Below are positions 26,540-34,043 of a DNA stretch of 64,000 nucleotides, in pieces. Position 1 is the first letter of the stretch. Each line of letters starts with the position of its first letter. Made by a program: the position numbers and the translations under genes. The DNA is from Novosphingobium sp. Gsoil 351. Its GTDB lineage: Bacteria; Pseudomonadota; Alphaproteobacteria; Sphingomonadales; Sphingomonadaceae. The stretch is taken from positions 744,001-808,000 of the forward strand of contig NZ_CP046120.1 of the NCBI RefSeq assembly GCF_009707465.1, in the 5' to 3' direction. The notes under the pieces were generated by a model. It made no database searches and had not been told where the DNA came from. It was given only the letters and a program-made list of their open reading frames with translations.

Positions 26540-27781
26540 TCAAATCCGCAACAAATGCTCCGCCAGCGCGCGGAAAACGGGCAATGTCGTGGCGTCGTTG
26601 GGGATGTTTGCGGCGATCGGATGCGAGGCGAATCGGGCGATCGTCAGCTCCGCCGCAGGATCGACGTAGATCGCCTGGCCGTGGATGCCGCGCGCCGAAA
26701 ACACCGGGTTGCCGTTGGTGAAGAACCACCACTGGCTGCGATAGACGAGATCGGGCAGACTGGGGTGCGGCGAGCGCGTGGCGTCGGCCCCCGATGCGCC
26801 GGACTTGATCGCGCGGATGGGTCCGGCGGCGAGCAGTTGCGCACCGCCCACCGCGCCATCGTTGCGCATCGCCTCGCCGAAGCGAGCCATGTCGCGCAGG
26901 GTCGGGTTGAGGCCGCCGCCGGTGAATGGCGTGCCCGCGGGATCGACCAGCATGTCGGCATCGTCTTGCATGCGCAACGGTTGCCAGATGCGTCGCGAAT
27001 ACACCTCGTGGGCGCGCTCGCCTTGGATCCGCGCGACGATCCAGCCGAGCACTTCGGTGTTGATCGTGCGATAGGTGAACGCCTTGCCGTGCTCGCCATC
27101 CGCCGCCAGCGTGGCGAGATAGGCGTACATGTCTTCCGGCCCGGCATAGCCGGCAGCGCGCGGAGTCAAGGCCAGCGCCAGGCTGAAATCGCCGATGCCC
27201 GAGCGCGCGTCGGCGTAGTCCTCGGAATAGTCGATCGCGGTGGTCATATCGAGCACCTGGCGGATCGTCGCGTCGGCATAGCCGGTGCCCGCCAGCTCGG
27301 GCAGGTGATCGGCGACCCGGCTGGCCGGGTCGAGCCGGCCCTCGGCGATCAGCATCTCGGCGATCAGGCCGAGAAAGCTCTTGGTCACCGAGAACGCGAT
27401 GTGGCGGCTGTCGGGGCGGGTGACGCCAAGATAGCGTTCGTAGACCACCGCGCCCCGGTGCAGCACGCACATCGCGTCGGTGAAGTTGAGCGGGAGCGTT
27501 GCGGCCCACGTCGTGCGGGTGCCGTCGTCCAGCGTCACCGGCAGGGCATCGATGTCGTCCCGGAGCGCCACCGGCAGCGGGGTGACCGGCCCCTGCCCCC
27601 GCGACACCCGCACCGTCGGGCAGAACTCGCGCATGTTGGAGAACGACCAGCGGGTCCAGGGAAACCGCATGTGGTTGCCCTTGGCGGCCTCGATCCGCTT
27701 GGCGGCGGGCGGCGGGAAACCCTGCATCCAGCCCATCATCGCCGGATCGCTGGTGATCCCGTCGAGAATTTCCTTCGGCAT
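26540..27781 (-). CDS. Serine hydrolase, class C beta-lactamase-like
   Basis: A 413-residue protein starting MPKEILDGITSDPAMMGW after GGAGAGACC. The active-site Ser-x-x-Lys is SVTKSFLG near residue 130, a Tyr is in the YRTINTEVLGW block, and HGQAIYVDP takes the place of the third motif. Such proteins are esterases or amidases more often than true beta-lactamases. No signal peptide is visible, so it is probably cytoplasmic. It lies between the ornithine decarboxylase and carboxynorspermidine decarboxylase genes on the same strand. A repeat element separates it from the latter. Confidence 0.88.
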   Translation of the reverse strand: MPKEILDGITSDPAMMGWMQGFPPPAAKRIEAAKGNHMRFPWTRWSFSNMREFCPTVRVSRGQGPVTPLPVALRDDIDALPVTLDDGTRTTWAATLPLNFTDAMCVLHRGAVVYERYLGVTRPDSRHIAFSVTKSFLGLIAEMLIAEGRLDPASRVADHLPELAGTGYADATIRQVLDMTTAIDYSEDYADARSGIGDFSLALALTPRAAGYAGPEDMYAYLATLAADGEHGKAFTYRTINTEVLGWIVARIQGERAHEVYSRRIWQPLRMQDDADMLVDPAGTPFTGGGLNPTLRDMARFGEAMRNDGAVGGAQLLAAGPIRAIKSGASGADATRSPHPSLPDLVYRSQWWFFTNGNPVFSARGIHGQAIYVDPAAELTIARFASHPIAANIPNDATTLPVFRALAEHLLRI

Positions 27782-27785
27782 GGTC

Positions 27786-27950
27786 TCTCCTCGCCCCTTT
27801 AGGGGAGAGGATAGCGCAGCTTGCTCCATAGGAGCTAGCGAAGCTTGGAGAGGGGCCGCAGAGTAGCGTTACGCCGCGCGCCCCTCTCCAACTGCGCCTA
27901 GCGAGCAAGCTCGCAAGTCTCCGTATCCTCGCCCCGTTCGGGGAGAGGAG
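27786..27950. repeat. Large composite repeat of family B
   Basis: About 165 bases between two genes. Both ends carry a small hairpin (CTCGCCCCTTTAGGGGAGAG on the left, CTCGCCCCGTTCGGGGAGAG on the right). Between them is an inverted pair, AGCTTGGAGAGGGGC and GCCCCTCTCCAACTGCGCC, and further short repeats (GCGCAGCTTGCTC, GAGCAAGCTCGC). It is the longest of the three family B units and looks like a full-length or compound copy. Confidence 0.8.
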
Positions 27951-27952
27951 GG

Positions 27953-29125
27953 TCAGCTCAGCCGGTCGCGAAAATCCTCGTAACCGAACTTGCGCACCTG
28001 TTCGAGACTGTCGCTCTCGCTGTCCCACAGCCAGATCGAGGGCAGCGGCACGCCGTTGAAGGTGGTGGTCTTGACCATCGAATAGTGCGCCTGGTCCAGG
28101 AAGGCGAAGCGCTGTCCGGGCTCGGGCGCGAACGGCAGGCGGTAGTCGCCGATCACGTCTCCGGCGAGGCATGACGGGCCGCCGAGGCGGACCTCCTCGC
28201 CCGCCTCTAGCTCACCCAGCATCGCGGGTCGGTACGGCGCCTCGATCACGTCGGGCATGTGGCAGGTGGCGGAGATGTCGGCGATCGCCAGCGGCATCCC
28301 GTTCCAGTGCGAATCGAGGATCGTACCGACGAGGATGCCCGCATCGAGCGCCACCGCCTCGCCCGGCTCGAGATAGAGTTCGCAGCCGGTCTCGGCCTTC
28401 ACGCTCTTGAGGAACGCGACCAACTCGTCGCGCTGGTAGTCGGCGCGGGTGATGTGGTGGCCGCCGCCGAAGTTGAGCCACTTGAGACGGGGTAGCCACT
28501 TGGCGATCCGCGGCCGGGTCGCCTCCCAGGTGCGGCGCAGCGGTTCGAAGTCCTGCTCGCACAGCGTGTGGAAATGGAGCCCGTCGACCCCCTCCATGTG
28601 CTCGTCGGTCAACTGATCGACCGGAAATCCCAACCGGCTGTGCGGCGCGCACGGGTCATAGCGCGGCACCTCGCCCTCGGCGTGGAGCGGGTTGATCCTG
28701 AGGCCGATGTCGAATGCATCGCCGCGCGACCGGGCCAGCGCGATCTGGGGCACGAAGCGTTCGAGCTGGCCGGGCGAGTTGAAGATGACATGGTCGGACA
28801 GGCGCAGGATTTCGGGCAGGTCGTCGGGCTTGTAGGCCGCGCAATAAGTCGCGATCTCTCCCTGATAGTGCTCGGCGGCGAGCAGCGCTTCCCACAACCC
28901 GGAGGTGCAGACCCCGTCGAGACGCTCGCCCACGATCGGCGCCACCCGCCACATCGAAAACGCCTTGAGCGCGGCGAGCACCTTGATTCCCGCGCGCTCG
29001 CGGATGTCGGCAAGGATCGCGAGGTTGGCGCGCAGCCGCGCGGCATCGACCACGAACGCGGGACTATCGACCCGGGATAGGTCGAATTGCGCAAATGCGC
29101 CTGGGTCTCCCGCTCTGGTTTCCAT
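27953..29125 (-). CDS. nspC: Carboxynorspermidine/carboxyspermidine decarboxylase
   Basis: NspC decarboxylates carboxyspermidine or carboxynorspermidine to spermidine or norspermidine. The 390-residue protein starts METRAGDPGAFAQFDLSRVD. The PLP lysine is in AALKAFSMW (K54), SRLGFPV and HFHTLCEQ follow, then NFGGGHHIT, LEPGEAVAL and the C-terminal GGPSCLAGD with the active-site Cys. It works after the carboxynorspermidine dehydrogenase whose gene is just upstream. A GxxExxY gene separates the two. Confidence 0.93.
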   Translation of the reverse strand: METRAGDPGAFAQFDLSRVDSPAFVVDAARLRANLAILADIRERAGIKVLAALKAFSMWRVAPIVGERLDGVCTSGLWEALLAAEHYQGEIATYCAAYKPDDLPEILRLSDHVIFNSPGQLERFVPQIALARSRGDAFDIGLRINPLHAEGEVPRYDPCAPHSRLGFPVDQLTDEHMEGVDGLHFHTLCEQDFEPLRRTWEATRPRIAKWLPRLKWLNFGGGHHITRADYQRDELVAFLKSVKAETGCELYLEPGEAVALDAGILVGTILDSHWNGMPLAIADISATCHMPDVIEAPYRPAMLGELEAGEEVRLGGPSCLAGDVIGDYRLPFAPEPGQRFAFLDQAHYSMVKTTTFNGVPLPSIWLWDSESDSLEQVRKFGYEDFRDRLS

Positions 29126-29142
29126 GCGTTTTGATCCGATTT

Positions 29143-29163
29143 TTTCACACGAAGACACGAAGA
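29143..29163. repeat. Left 21-bp inverted repeat around the GxxExxY gene
   Basis: This copy is exactly inverted relative to 29575-29595. It contains two tandem CACGAAGA units (core CACACGAAGACACGAAGA). It lies 3 bases beyond the restored stop of the GxxExxY gene and 18 bases before the nspC start. Because it is perfect and the gene between is broken by one base, it may be younger than its surroundings or under selection. Confidence 0.85.
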
Positions 29164-29165
29164 TG

Positions 29166-29599
29166 TCAGCGTCTTTCGATAGCACCGTAATAATCGTTGG
29201 CGATGCGCTTGAGGCCGTCCTTGAAGGTGGCTTGTCCAAAGTTCATCAGCAATCCCAATGGCAGGCCCAAAAGACGAAGATAGGTGAGCACCTGCTTGCC
29301 GTGCACGGGAGCAAGGCGCTCAATCGATTTGAGTTCGGTTACGAGACGTCGCTCGACGAGCAGATCAACCTTGAAGCGTTGTCCACGACAACGCCCTTGT
29401 AGTTCAAAGGCAGGGCGACCTGGCGCTCGACCGTGCAGCCCGCTTGCCGCAGGCCCTCTGCCATCAAGGCTTTATACGCACTTTCAAGAAGTCCTGGCCC
29501 GAGATCGCGGTGCAGATGATACCCGCAATCCACTACGATCCGGGCGAGCGCCTCAATCTCCGCGATTCCCGCCCTCTTCGTGTCTTCGTGTGAAATCAA
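29166..29599 (-). CDS. GxxExxY family protein, frameshifted in this sequence
   Basis: The N-terminal part (TTG start at 29599 inside the right repeat, MISHEDTKRAG) has RIVVDCGYHLHRDLGPGLLESAYK, where GPGLLESAY is the name-giving GxxExxY motif, and VERQVALPLNYKG. The rest is one frame off from about 29376: FKVDLLVERRLVTELKSIER, then LAPVHGKQVLTYLRLLG and KDGLKRIANDYYGAIERR to TGA at 29166. Adding one base (AACGGCTTC for AACGCTTC) gives a complete 144-residue protein. The family resembles small nucleases of the PD-(D/E)xK fold (DLLVE...ELKS), but its role is unknown. Confidence 0.85.
29575..29595. repeat. Right 21-bp inverted repeat around the GxxExxY gene
   Basis: Exact inverse of 29143-29163. 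The repeat is translated: it encodes ISHEDTK at the start of the GxxExxY protein, just after the TTG start. It lies 5 bases before the stop of the carboxynorspermidine dehydrogenase gene. Confidence 0.85.
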
Positions 29600-29600
29600 A

Positions 29601-30806
29601 TCAGAACCCCAATGGCCCGCCCAGCTCCTTGACCTGCCACGGCAGGCCCTGATCGCCCAGTATGGCGAGGAACGGGTCGGGATCGAACTGCTCCATGTTG
29701 AACACGCCCTCTCCCGTCCACGTCCCGGTCAGCATCATCGCCGCGCCGACCATCGCCGGAACCCCGGTGGTATAGCTGACCGCCTGATTGCCGGTTTCGG
29801 CGAAGGCGGCCTCGTGGTCGCAGATCTGGTAGATGTAGAAGGTCCGCTCGTCGCCGTCCTTGAAGCCGGTGGCGATGTCGCCGATGTTGGTCCTGCCCTT
29901 GGTGGTCGAACCGAGCGACGACGGTTCGGGCAGCACCGCCTTCAGGAACTGCAACGGGATGATCTCGCGCCCCTCATAGAGCACCGGATCGATCCGGGTC
30001 ATCCCGATGTTCTGGAGCACGGTCAGGTGGGTGATGTAGGCCTCGCCGAAGGTCATCCAGAACCGGATGCGCTCGATCTCGGGCAGATGCTTCGCGAGGC
30101 TTTCGAGTTCCTCGTGGTACATCAGGTACATCGTCTTGGGACCGACCCCCTCGAACGCGAACTGCTGCTTCGTGCTGAGCGCGGGCGTCTCGATCCACTT
30201 GCCGTTCTCGTAATGGCGAGCGGGAGCGGTGACCTCGCGGATGTTGATCTCGGGGTTGAAGTTGGTGGCGAAATGCTGGCCGTGGTCGCCACCGTTGCAG
30301 TCGAGAATGTCGAGTGTGCGGATCGTGTCGAGCTTGTGCTTCTTCAGCCAGGTGGCGAACACGCTGGTTACGCCCGGATCGAACCCGCTGCCGAGCAGCG
30401 CCATAAGGCCGGCCTGTTTGAACTTGTCCTGATAGGCCCACTGCCACGAATATTCGAAGTGCGCCTCATCGCGCGGCTCGTAGTTGGCGGTGTCGAGGTA
30501 GTTGACTCCCGCCGCCAGACAGGCGTCCATGATGTGGAGGTCCTGGTACGGCAGCGCGAGGTTGACGACGAGCTTGGGCTCAATCCGGCGGATCAGCGCG
30601 GTGGTCGCGGCGACGTCGTCGGCGTCGATTGCGTAAGTCGTCACCGTTTGCCCGGTGCGCGCCTTGACGCTTTCCGCGATCGCGTCGCATTTGGATTTGG
30701 TCCGGCTTGCGAGGTGAACGTCCGAGAAAATCTCGGAATTCATCGCCATCTTGTGCACCGCGACCGACCCGACTCCGCCTGCGCCGATCACCAGAACCTT
30801 GGACAT
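29601..30806 (-). CDS. Carboxynorspermidine/carboxyspermidine dehydrogenase (saccharopine dehydrogenase family)
   Basis: The enzyme condenses aspartate semialdehyde with putrescine or diaminopropane and reduces the imine with NADPH. The 401-residue protein starts MSKVLVIGAGGVGSVAVHK (Rossmann motif at residues 4-16). It has DADDVAATTALIRRIEP, NYEPRDEAHFEYSWQWAYQ and GFDPGVTSVFATWLKKH, blocks typical of the carboxynorspermidine branch rather than true saccharopine dehydrogenase. With NspC and ornithine decarboxylase in the same block, the likely product is spermidine. The ATG at 30806 sits 50 bases from the divergent dehydratase start, so the promoters overlap. Confidence 0.92.
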   Translation of the reverse strand: MSKVLVIGAGGVGSVAVHKMAMNSEIFSDVHLASRTKSKCDAIAESVKARTGQTVTTYAIDADDVAATTALIRRIEPKLVVNLALPYQDLHIMDACLAAGVNYLDTANYEPRDEAHFEYSWQWAYQDKFKQAGLMALLGSGFDPGVTSVFATWLKKHKLDTIRTLDILDCNGGDHGQHFATNFNPEINIREVTAPARHYENGKWIETPALSTKQQFAFEGVGPKTMYLMYHEELESLAKHLPEIERIRFWMTFGEAYITHLTVLQNIGMTRIDPVLYEGREIIPLQFLKAVLPEPSSLGSTTKGRTNIGDIATGFKDGDERTFYIYQICDHEAAFAETGNQAVSYTTGVPAMVGAAMMLTGTWTGEGVFNMEQFDPDPFLAILGDQGLPWQVKELGGPLGF

Positions 30807-30856
30807 TTGCACTCCTGACGGTGGAAGGATCGAGCCGTGGCTACTAGGGCAACACA

Positions 30857-31876
30857 ATGACCGTTGAAAGTCTCCGTTCCCCGACCGCCGCCCAAGCGCA
30901 ACGCGCGCCCACGAGCGAGGGCGTGGCCCGCGCCGGGGCAAAGATCGCGGCGCTGCTGCCGCCCACCCCGCTTCTCCCGCTCGAGCTACCGAGCGGCGCG
31001 ACCGTGTGGTGCAAGGCCGAATCGCTCCAGCCGATCGGCGCGTTCAAGATTCGCGGGGCATGGCACCGGCTGACCGATCTGGACGAGAATGAGCGTAAGC
31101 GGGGTGTCATCGGCGTCTCCAGCGGAAACCACGCGCAGGGCGTCGCCTGGGCGGCGCGGCGGCTGGGCATTCCGGCGACGATCGTGATGCCCACCGACGC
31201 CCCGCAGGTGAAGCTCGCCAACACCCGCGCGCTGGGCGCCGAAGTCGTGCTCTACGACCGCCCCGGCGGCGAGGATCGCGACGAGGTGGCCGCCCGCTTG
31301 GTCGCCGAACGCGGGGCGACGCTGGTCCACGCCTATGCCGATCCGTGGGTGATCGAGGGCCAGGGCACGGTCGGCATCGAGATCGCCGCGCAGATGATCG
31401 CCGACGGCCTCGCGCGCGCCGGCGGGCCTCCCACCCGGATCGTCGCGTGCTGCGGTGGCGGTGGGCTCAGCGCCGGCCTCGCCCTCGCCTGCCCCGACGC
31501 CGAGATCGTGCCGGTCGAGCCCGAAGGCTGGGACGATGTCAGGCTCAGCCTGGAAACGGGCGAAATCCAGCGCGTGCCCGCCGATGCGCCGCCGACCGCC
31601 TGCGATGCGCTCCAGACCCCCGCCACGCGCCCGATCAACTTCGCCATCCTGAAGGCCCGGTGCGCCTATGGCGTCGCGGTATCCCCCGCCGAAGTCCGCG
31701 CGGCGCAGAACTATGCGTTCGACCGTCTCCACCTCGTGCTCGAACCCGGCGGCGCGGCGGCATTGGCGGCGGTGCTGGCGGGGACGGTGCCCACCGACGG
31801 CCGCACCGCGGTCACCCTCACCGGCGGCAACGTCGATGCCGCGGCGTTCGCGAAAGTGCTCGCCTCGACCGGCTAA
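30857..31876 (+). CDS. Threonine/serine dehydratase-like PLP enzyme, fold type II
   Basis: A 339-residue enzyme with the PLP lysine in PIGAFKIRGAWH (K64), the SSGNHAQGVAWAA loop and the phosphate-binding CCGGGGLSAG. It lacks the C-terminal ACT domains of biosynthetic threonine dehydratase, so it is the catabolic or serine-racemase-like form (TdcB/SRY type). It would convert L-threonine or L-serine to 2-oxobutyrate or pyruvate. It starts the rightward genes and shares a 50-base promoter gap with the polyamine block. Confidence 0.88.
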   Translation: MTVESLRSPTAAQAQRAPTSEGVARAGAKIAALLPPTPLLPLELPSGATVWCKAESLQPIGAFKIRGAWHRLTDLDENERKRGVIGVSSGNHAQGVAWAARRLGIPATIVMPTDAPQVKLANTRALGAEVVLYDRPGGEDRDEVAARLVAERGATLVHAYADPWVIEGQGTVGIEIAAQMIADGLARAGGPPTRIVACCGGGGLSAGLALACPDAEIVPVEPEGWDDVRLSLETGEIQRVPADAPPTACDALQTPATRPINFAILKARCAYGVAVSPAEVRAAQNYAFDRLHLVLEPGGAAALAAVLAGTVPTDGRTAVTLTGGNVDAAAFAKVLASTG

Positions 31877-31947
31877 TCGGTTGCATTTGACAATTGAATT
31901 TCGCGCCCGCACTCTCCCCGCCACACGTTGAGGGGGGAGAACCGACG

Positions 31948-32397
31948 ATGCAGGCGCAAATTCTCGCACCCGCGGCCGTCCTGGTGCTGTGGTCGCTGAT
32001 CATGCTGACCTGGTTGGCGATCACGCGGCTTCCCGCGATCGCCAAGGCGGGAGGTCTCAGCGCGGCCAAGCCGGGCGGGCGGGGTCAGGATCTCGAAGGG
32101 GTGATCGACGACCGGATCAACTGGAAGTCGCACAACTACACGCATCTGATGGAACAACCGACGATCTTCTACGCGACGGTCGCGATTCTCGCGATCATGG
32201 GCGCGGGCGCGCTCGATGTGCTGCTCGCCTGGGCCTACGTCGCGATCCGCATCGTCCATTCGCTGTGGCAGGCGACGGTCAATCGGGTTCCCGTCCGCTT
32301 CACGCTGTTCTCGCTGGCCACGGCGAGCCTGCTGGTGCTCGCGGTGCGAGCGGTGATGGCGACACTGCTGCACGATCCGGCGACGGTGACTGGTTAG
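31948..32397 (+). CDS. MAPEG family membrane protein (first copy)
   Basis: A 149-residue protein with four predicted membrane helices. The conserved MAPEG signature is NWKSHNYTHLMEQPTIFYATV, then AYVAIRIVHSLWQATVNRVPVR. MAPEG proteins are trimeric membrane enzymes related to microsomal glutathione transferase. The ATG at 31948 follows a GGGGGGA ribosome-binding site. It is followed 27 bases later by a paralogue of the same family, so the two arose by tandem duplication. Confidence 0.88.
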   Translation: MQAQILAPAAVLVLWSLIMLTWLAITRLPAIAKAGGLSAAKPGGRGQDLEGVIDDRINWKSHNYTHLMEQPTIFYATVAILAIMGAGALDVLLAWAYVAIRIVHSLWQATVNRVPVRFTLFSLATASLLVLAVRAVMATLLHDPATVTG

Positions 32398-32424
32398 AAG
32401 AGCAATTCAGGGGGAGTGACGGGA

Positions 32425-32859
32425 ATGGTGGGCATGGAAATCCTCAAGCCGCTGGTGGTGCTGGCCGCCTGGACGATGGTGATGTGGGTGTGGATGTACG
32501 CCACCCGCATCCCGGCGATGGGCAAGGCGAAGATCGATACGGCCAACCTGACCGGCGGTACCGGAAAGTCGCTCGACGAGGTGCTGCCGCCCGAGGTCCA
32601 GTGGAAAGCGCACAACTACAACCACCTGCACGAAGCGCCGACGGTGTTCTATGCGATAGCGATCGTGCTGGCGATCACCGGCCAGGGCGACGGACTCAAC
32701 GCCACGCTGGGCTGGGCCTACGTCGCGCTGCGCATCGTCCACAGCCTCGTCCAGGCGACGGTCAACCGGGTGGTGGTGCGGTTCCTCATCTTCGCCTTGT
32801 CATCGCTGGTGCTGATGGCCCTGACCGTTCACGCCGGGTTCGCGGTGTTTCATCACTGA
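32425..32859 (+). CDS. MAPEG family membrane protein (second copy)
   Basis: The 144-residue paralogue of the preceding gene has WKAHNYNHLHEAPTVFYAIA and AYVALRIVHSLVQATVNRVVVR in the same positions. The ATG at 32425 is 8 bases after GGGGAG; a GTG at 32416 is a weaker choice. The conserved Asn/His residues of the HNYNHL block are kept in both copies, so both could be active, perhaps as a mixed trimer. Its end overlaps the rRNA methyltransferase gene on the other strand by 7 bases. Confidence 0.87.
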   Translation: MVGMEILKPLVVLAAWTMVMWVWMYATRIPAMGKAKIDTANLTGGTGKSLDEVLPPEVQWKAHNYNHLHEAPTVFYAIAIVLAITGQGDGLNATLGWAYVALRIVHSLVQATVNRVVVRFLIFALSSLVLMALTVHAGFAVFHH

Positions 32860-34043
32860 CGGATGAACAGGCTCGCCAGCTCGACGTGGGTCGACCAGCG
32901 GAACTGGCCGATCGGGCGCAGTTCGGCGAGCCGGTAGCCGCCCGCGACCAGGGCGGCGGCATCCTTGGCCCAGCTCGAAGGGTTGCAGCTGATATAGGCA
33001 ATGCGCGCGACCTGGGAGGCGGCGAGTTGCGCCACCTGATCGCGCGCCCCCGCACGCGGCGGATCGAGCACCACCGCGGCGAAGCGGTCGAGCTCCTCGG
33101 TCCGCAGCGGATTGCGGTAAAGATCACGATGAACCGCATGAACCAGCTTCCCGCTGCGCCCTGCGGCCCCCTTGCACGCGAAGTGCGCATCCTGCGCGGC
33201 TTCGACCGCCAGAACCTTGGTGGTTCCGGCCAGCGCGAAGGCGAACATCCCCAGCCCGGCGAACAGATCGGCCACCGTGGCGCTTGCGCCCAGCCATTCA
33301 CGAACCGCGCCCGATAGCGCCGCTTCGGCATCGGCGGTCGCTTGAAGGAATCCGCCCGGTGGCAACCCGACCGCGACGCCCGACAGGGCGACCGTGACCG
33401 GCTCGGGCTCCCACATCGCTTCGGGTCCATAGCCCTGATCGAGCGTCAGCCGCGCCAGCGCGTGATCGCGCGCGAAATCGAGCAGGCCCTCGGTCTGCGC
33501 CAATCCGTCGAGCGTCAGCCCCTTGAGATCGATCGCGACGCCCTGATCGACCAGCACGAGGTGCACGTCCGCCGCCAGCCGCTTGCCGGGCCACCGTTTG
33601 AGCAGCGCGCGCAGCGGCGCGACCAGCGCGAACAGCGCCGGATCCAGAACATGGCACTCGCGCATGTCGACGATCCGGTGCGATCCGCGCGCGCGGAATC
33701 CGATTGCGCCGCGTTCGGCGTGAAGCGTCGCCCGGCGTCGGGTGCGCGGGGGCGAGAGATAGGCAGGCGCAACGCGTTGCGGCTCCAGCCCCTGCCCCGC
33801 CGCCACGTTGACAACGCGGTCGAACACGAATTGGGCCAGCGTTTCTTCGTCGAGGTGCTGCAGCTCGCAGCCCCCGCACGTGCCAAAATGGCGGCACGCC
33901 GGGGTCGCATGATGTGCGCCCGGTTTAACCAAGCCGTCCGCCCCGACGGTATCGCCCGGCGCGGCAAACGCCACGTGACGCCCGCTCGCGGTGATCCCGT
34001 CGCCCTTGGCGGCGACGCGGAGGATGGCTTCGGGATCGCTCAT
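32853..34043 (-). CDS. 23S rRNA (uracil-C5)-methyltransferase, RlmD/RumA family
   Basis: A 396-residue class I SAM methyltransferase that modifies a uridine of 23S rRNA. The N-terminal iron-sulfur cysteines are in CRHFGTCGGCELQH (C50, C56, C59), with a fourth in MRECHVLD. The SAM domain has VADLFAGLGMFAFALA and VVLDPPRAGARDQV. The nucleophilic Cys is in ISCNPSSWAKD. It lacks the N-terminal TRAM domain length of E. coli RlmD, as in many alphaproteobacteria. Its ATG overlaps the end of nnr by four bases. Confidence 0.9.
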   Translation of the reverse strand: MSDPEAILRVAAKGDGITASGRHVAFAAPGDTVGADGLVKPGAHHATPACRHFGTCGGCELQHLDEETLAQFVFDRVVNVAAGQGLEPQRVAPAYLSPPRTRRRATLHAERGAIGFRARGSHRIVDMRECHVLDPALFALVAPLRALLKRWPGKRLAADVHLVLVDQGVAIDLKGLTLDGLAQTEGLLDFARDHALARLTLDQGYGPEAMWEPEPVTVALSGVAVGLPPGGFLQATADAEAALSGAVREWLGASATVADLFAGLGMFAFALAGTTKVLAVEAAQDAHFACKGAAGRSGKLVHAVHRDLYRNPLRTEELDRFAAVVLDPPRAGARDQVAQLAASQVARIAYISCNPSSWAKDAAALVAGGYRLAELRPIGQFRWSTHVELASLFIRQ

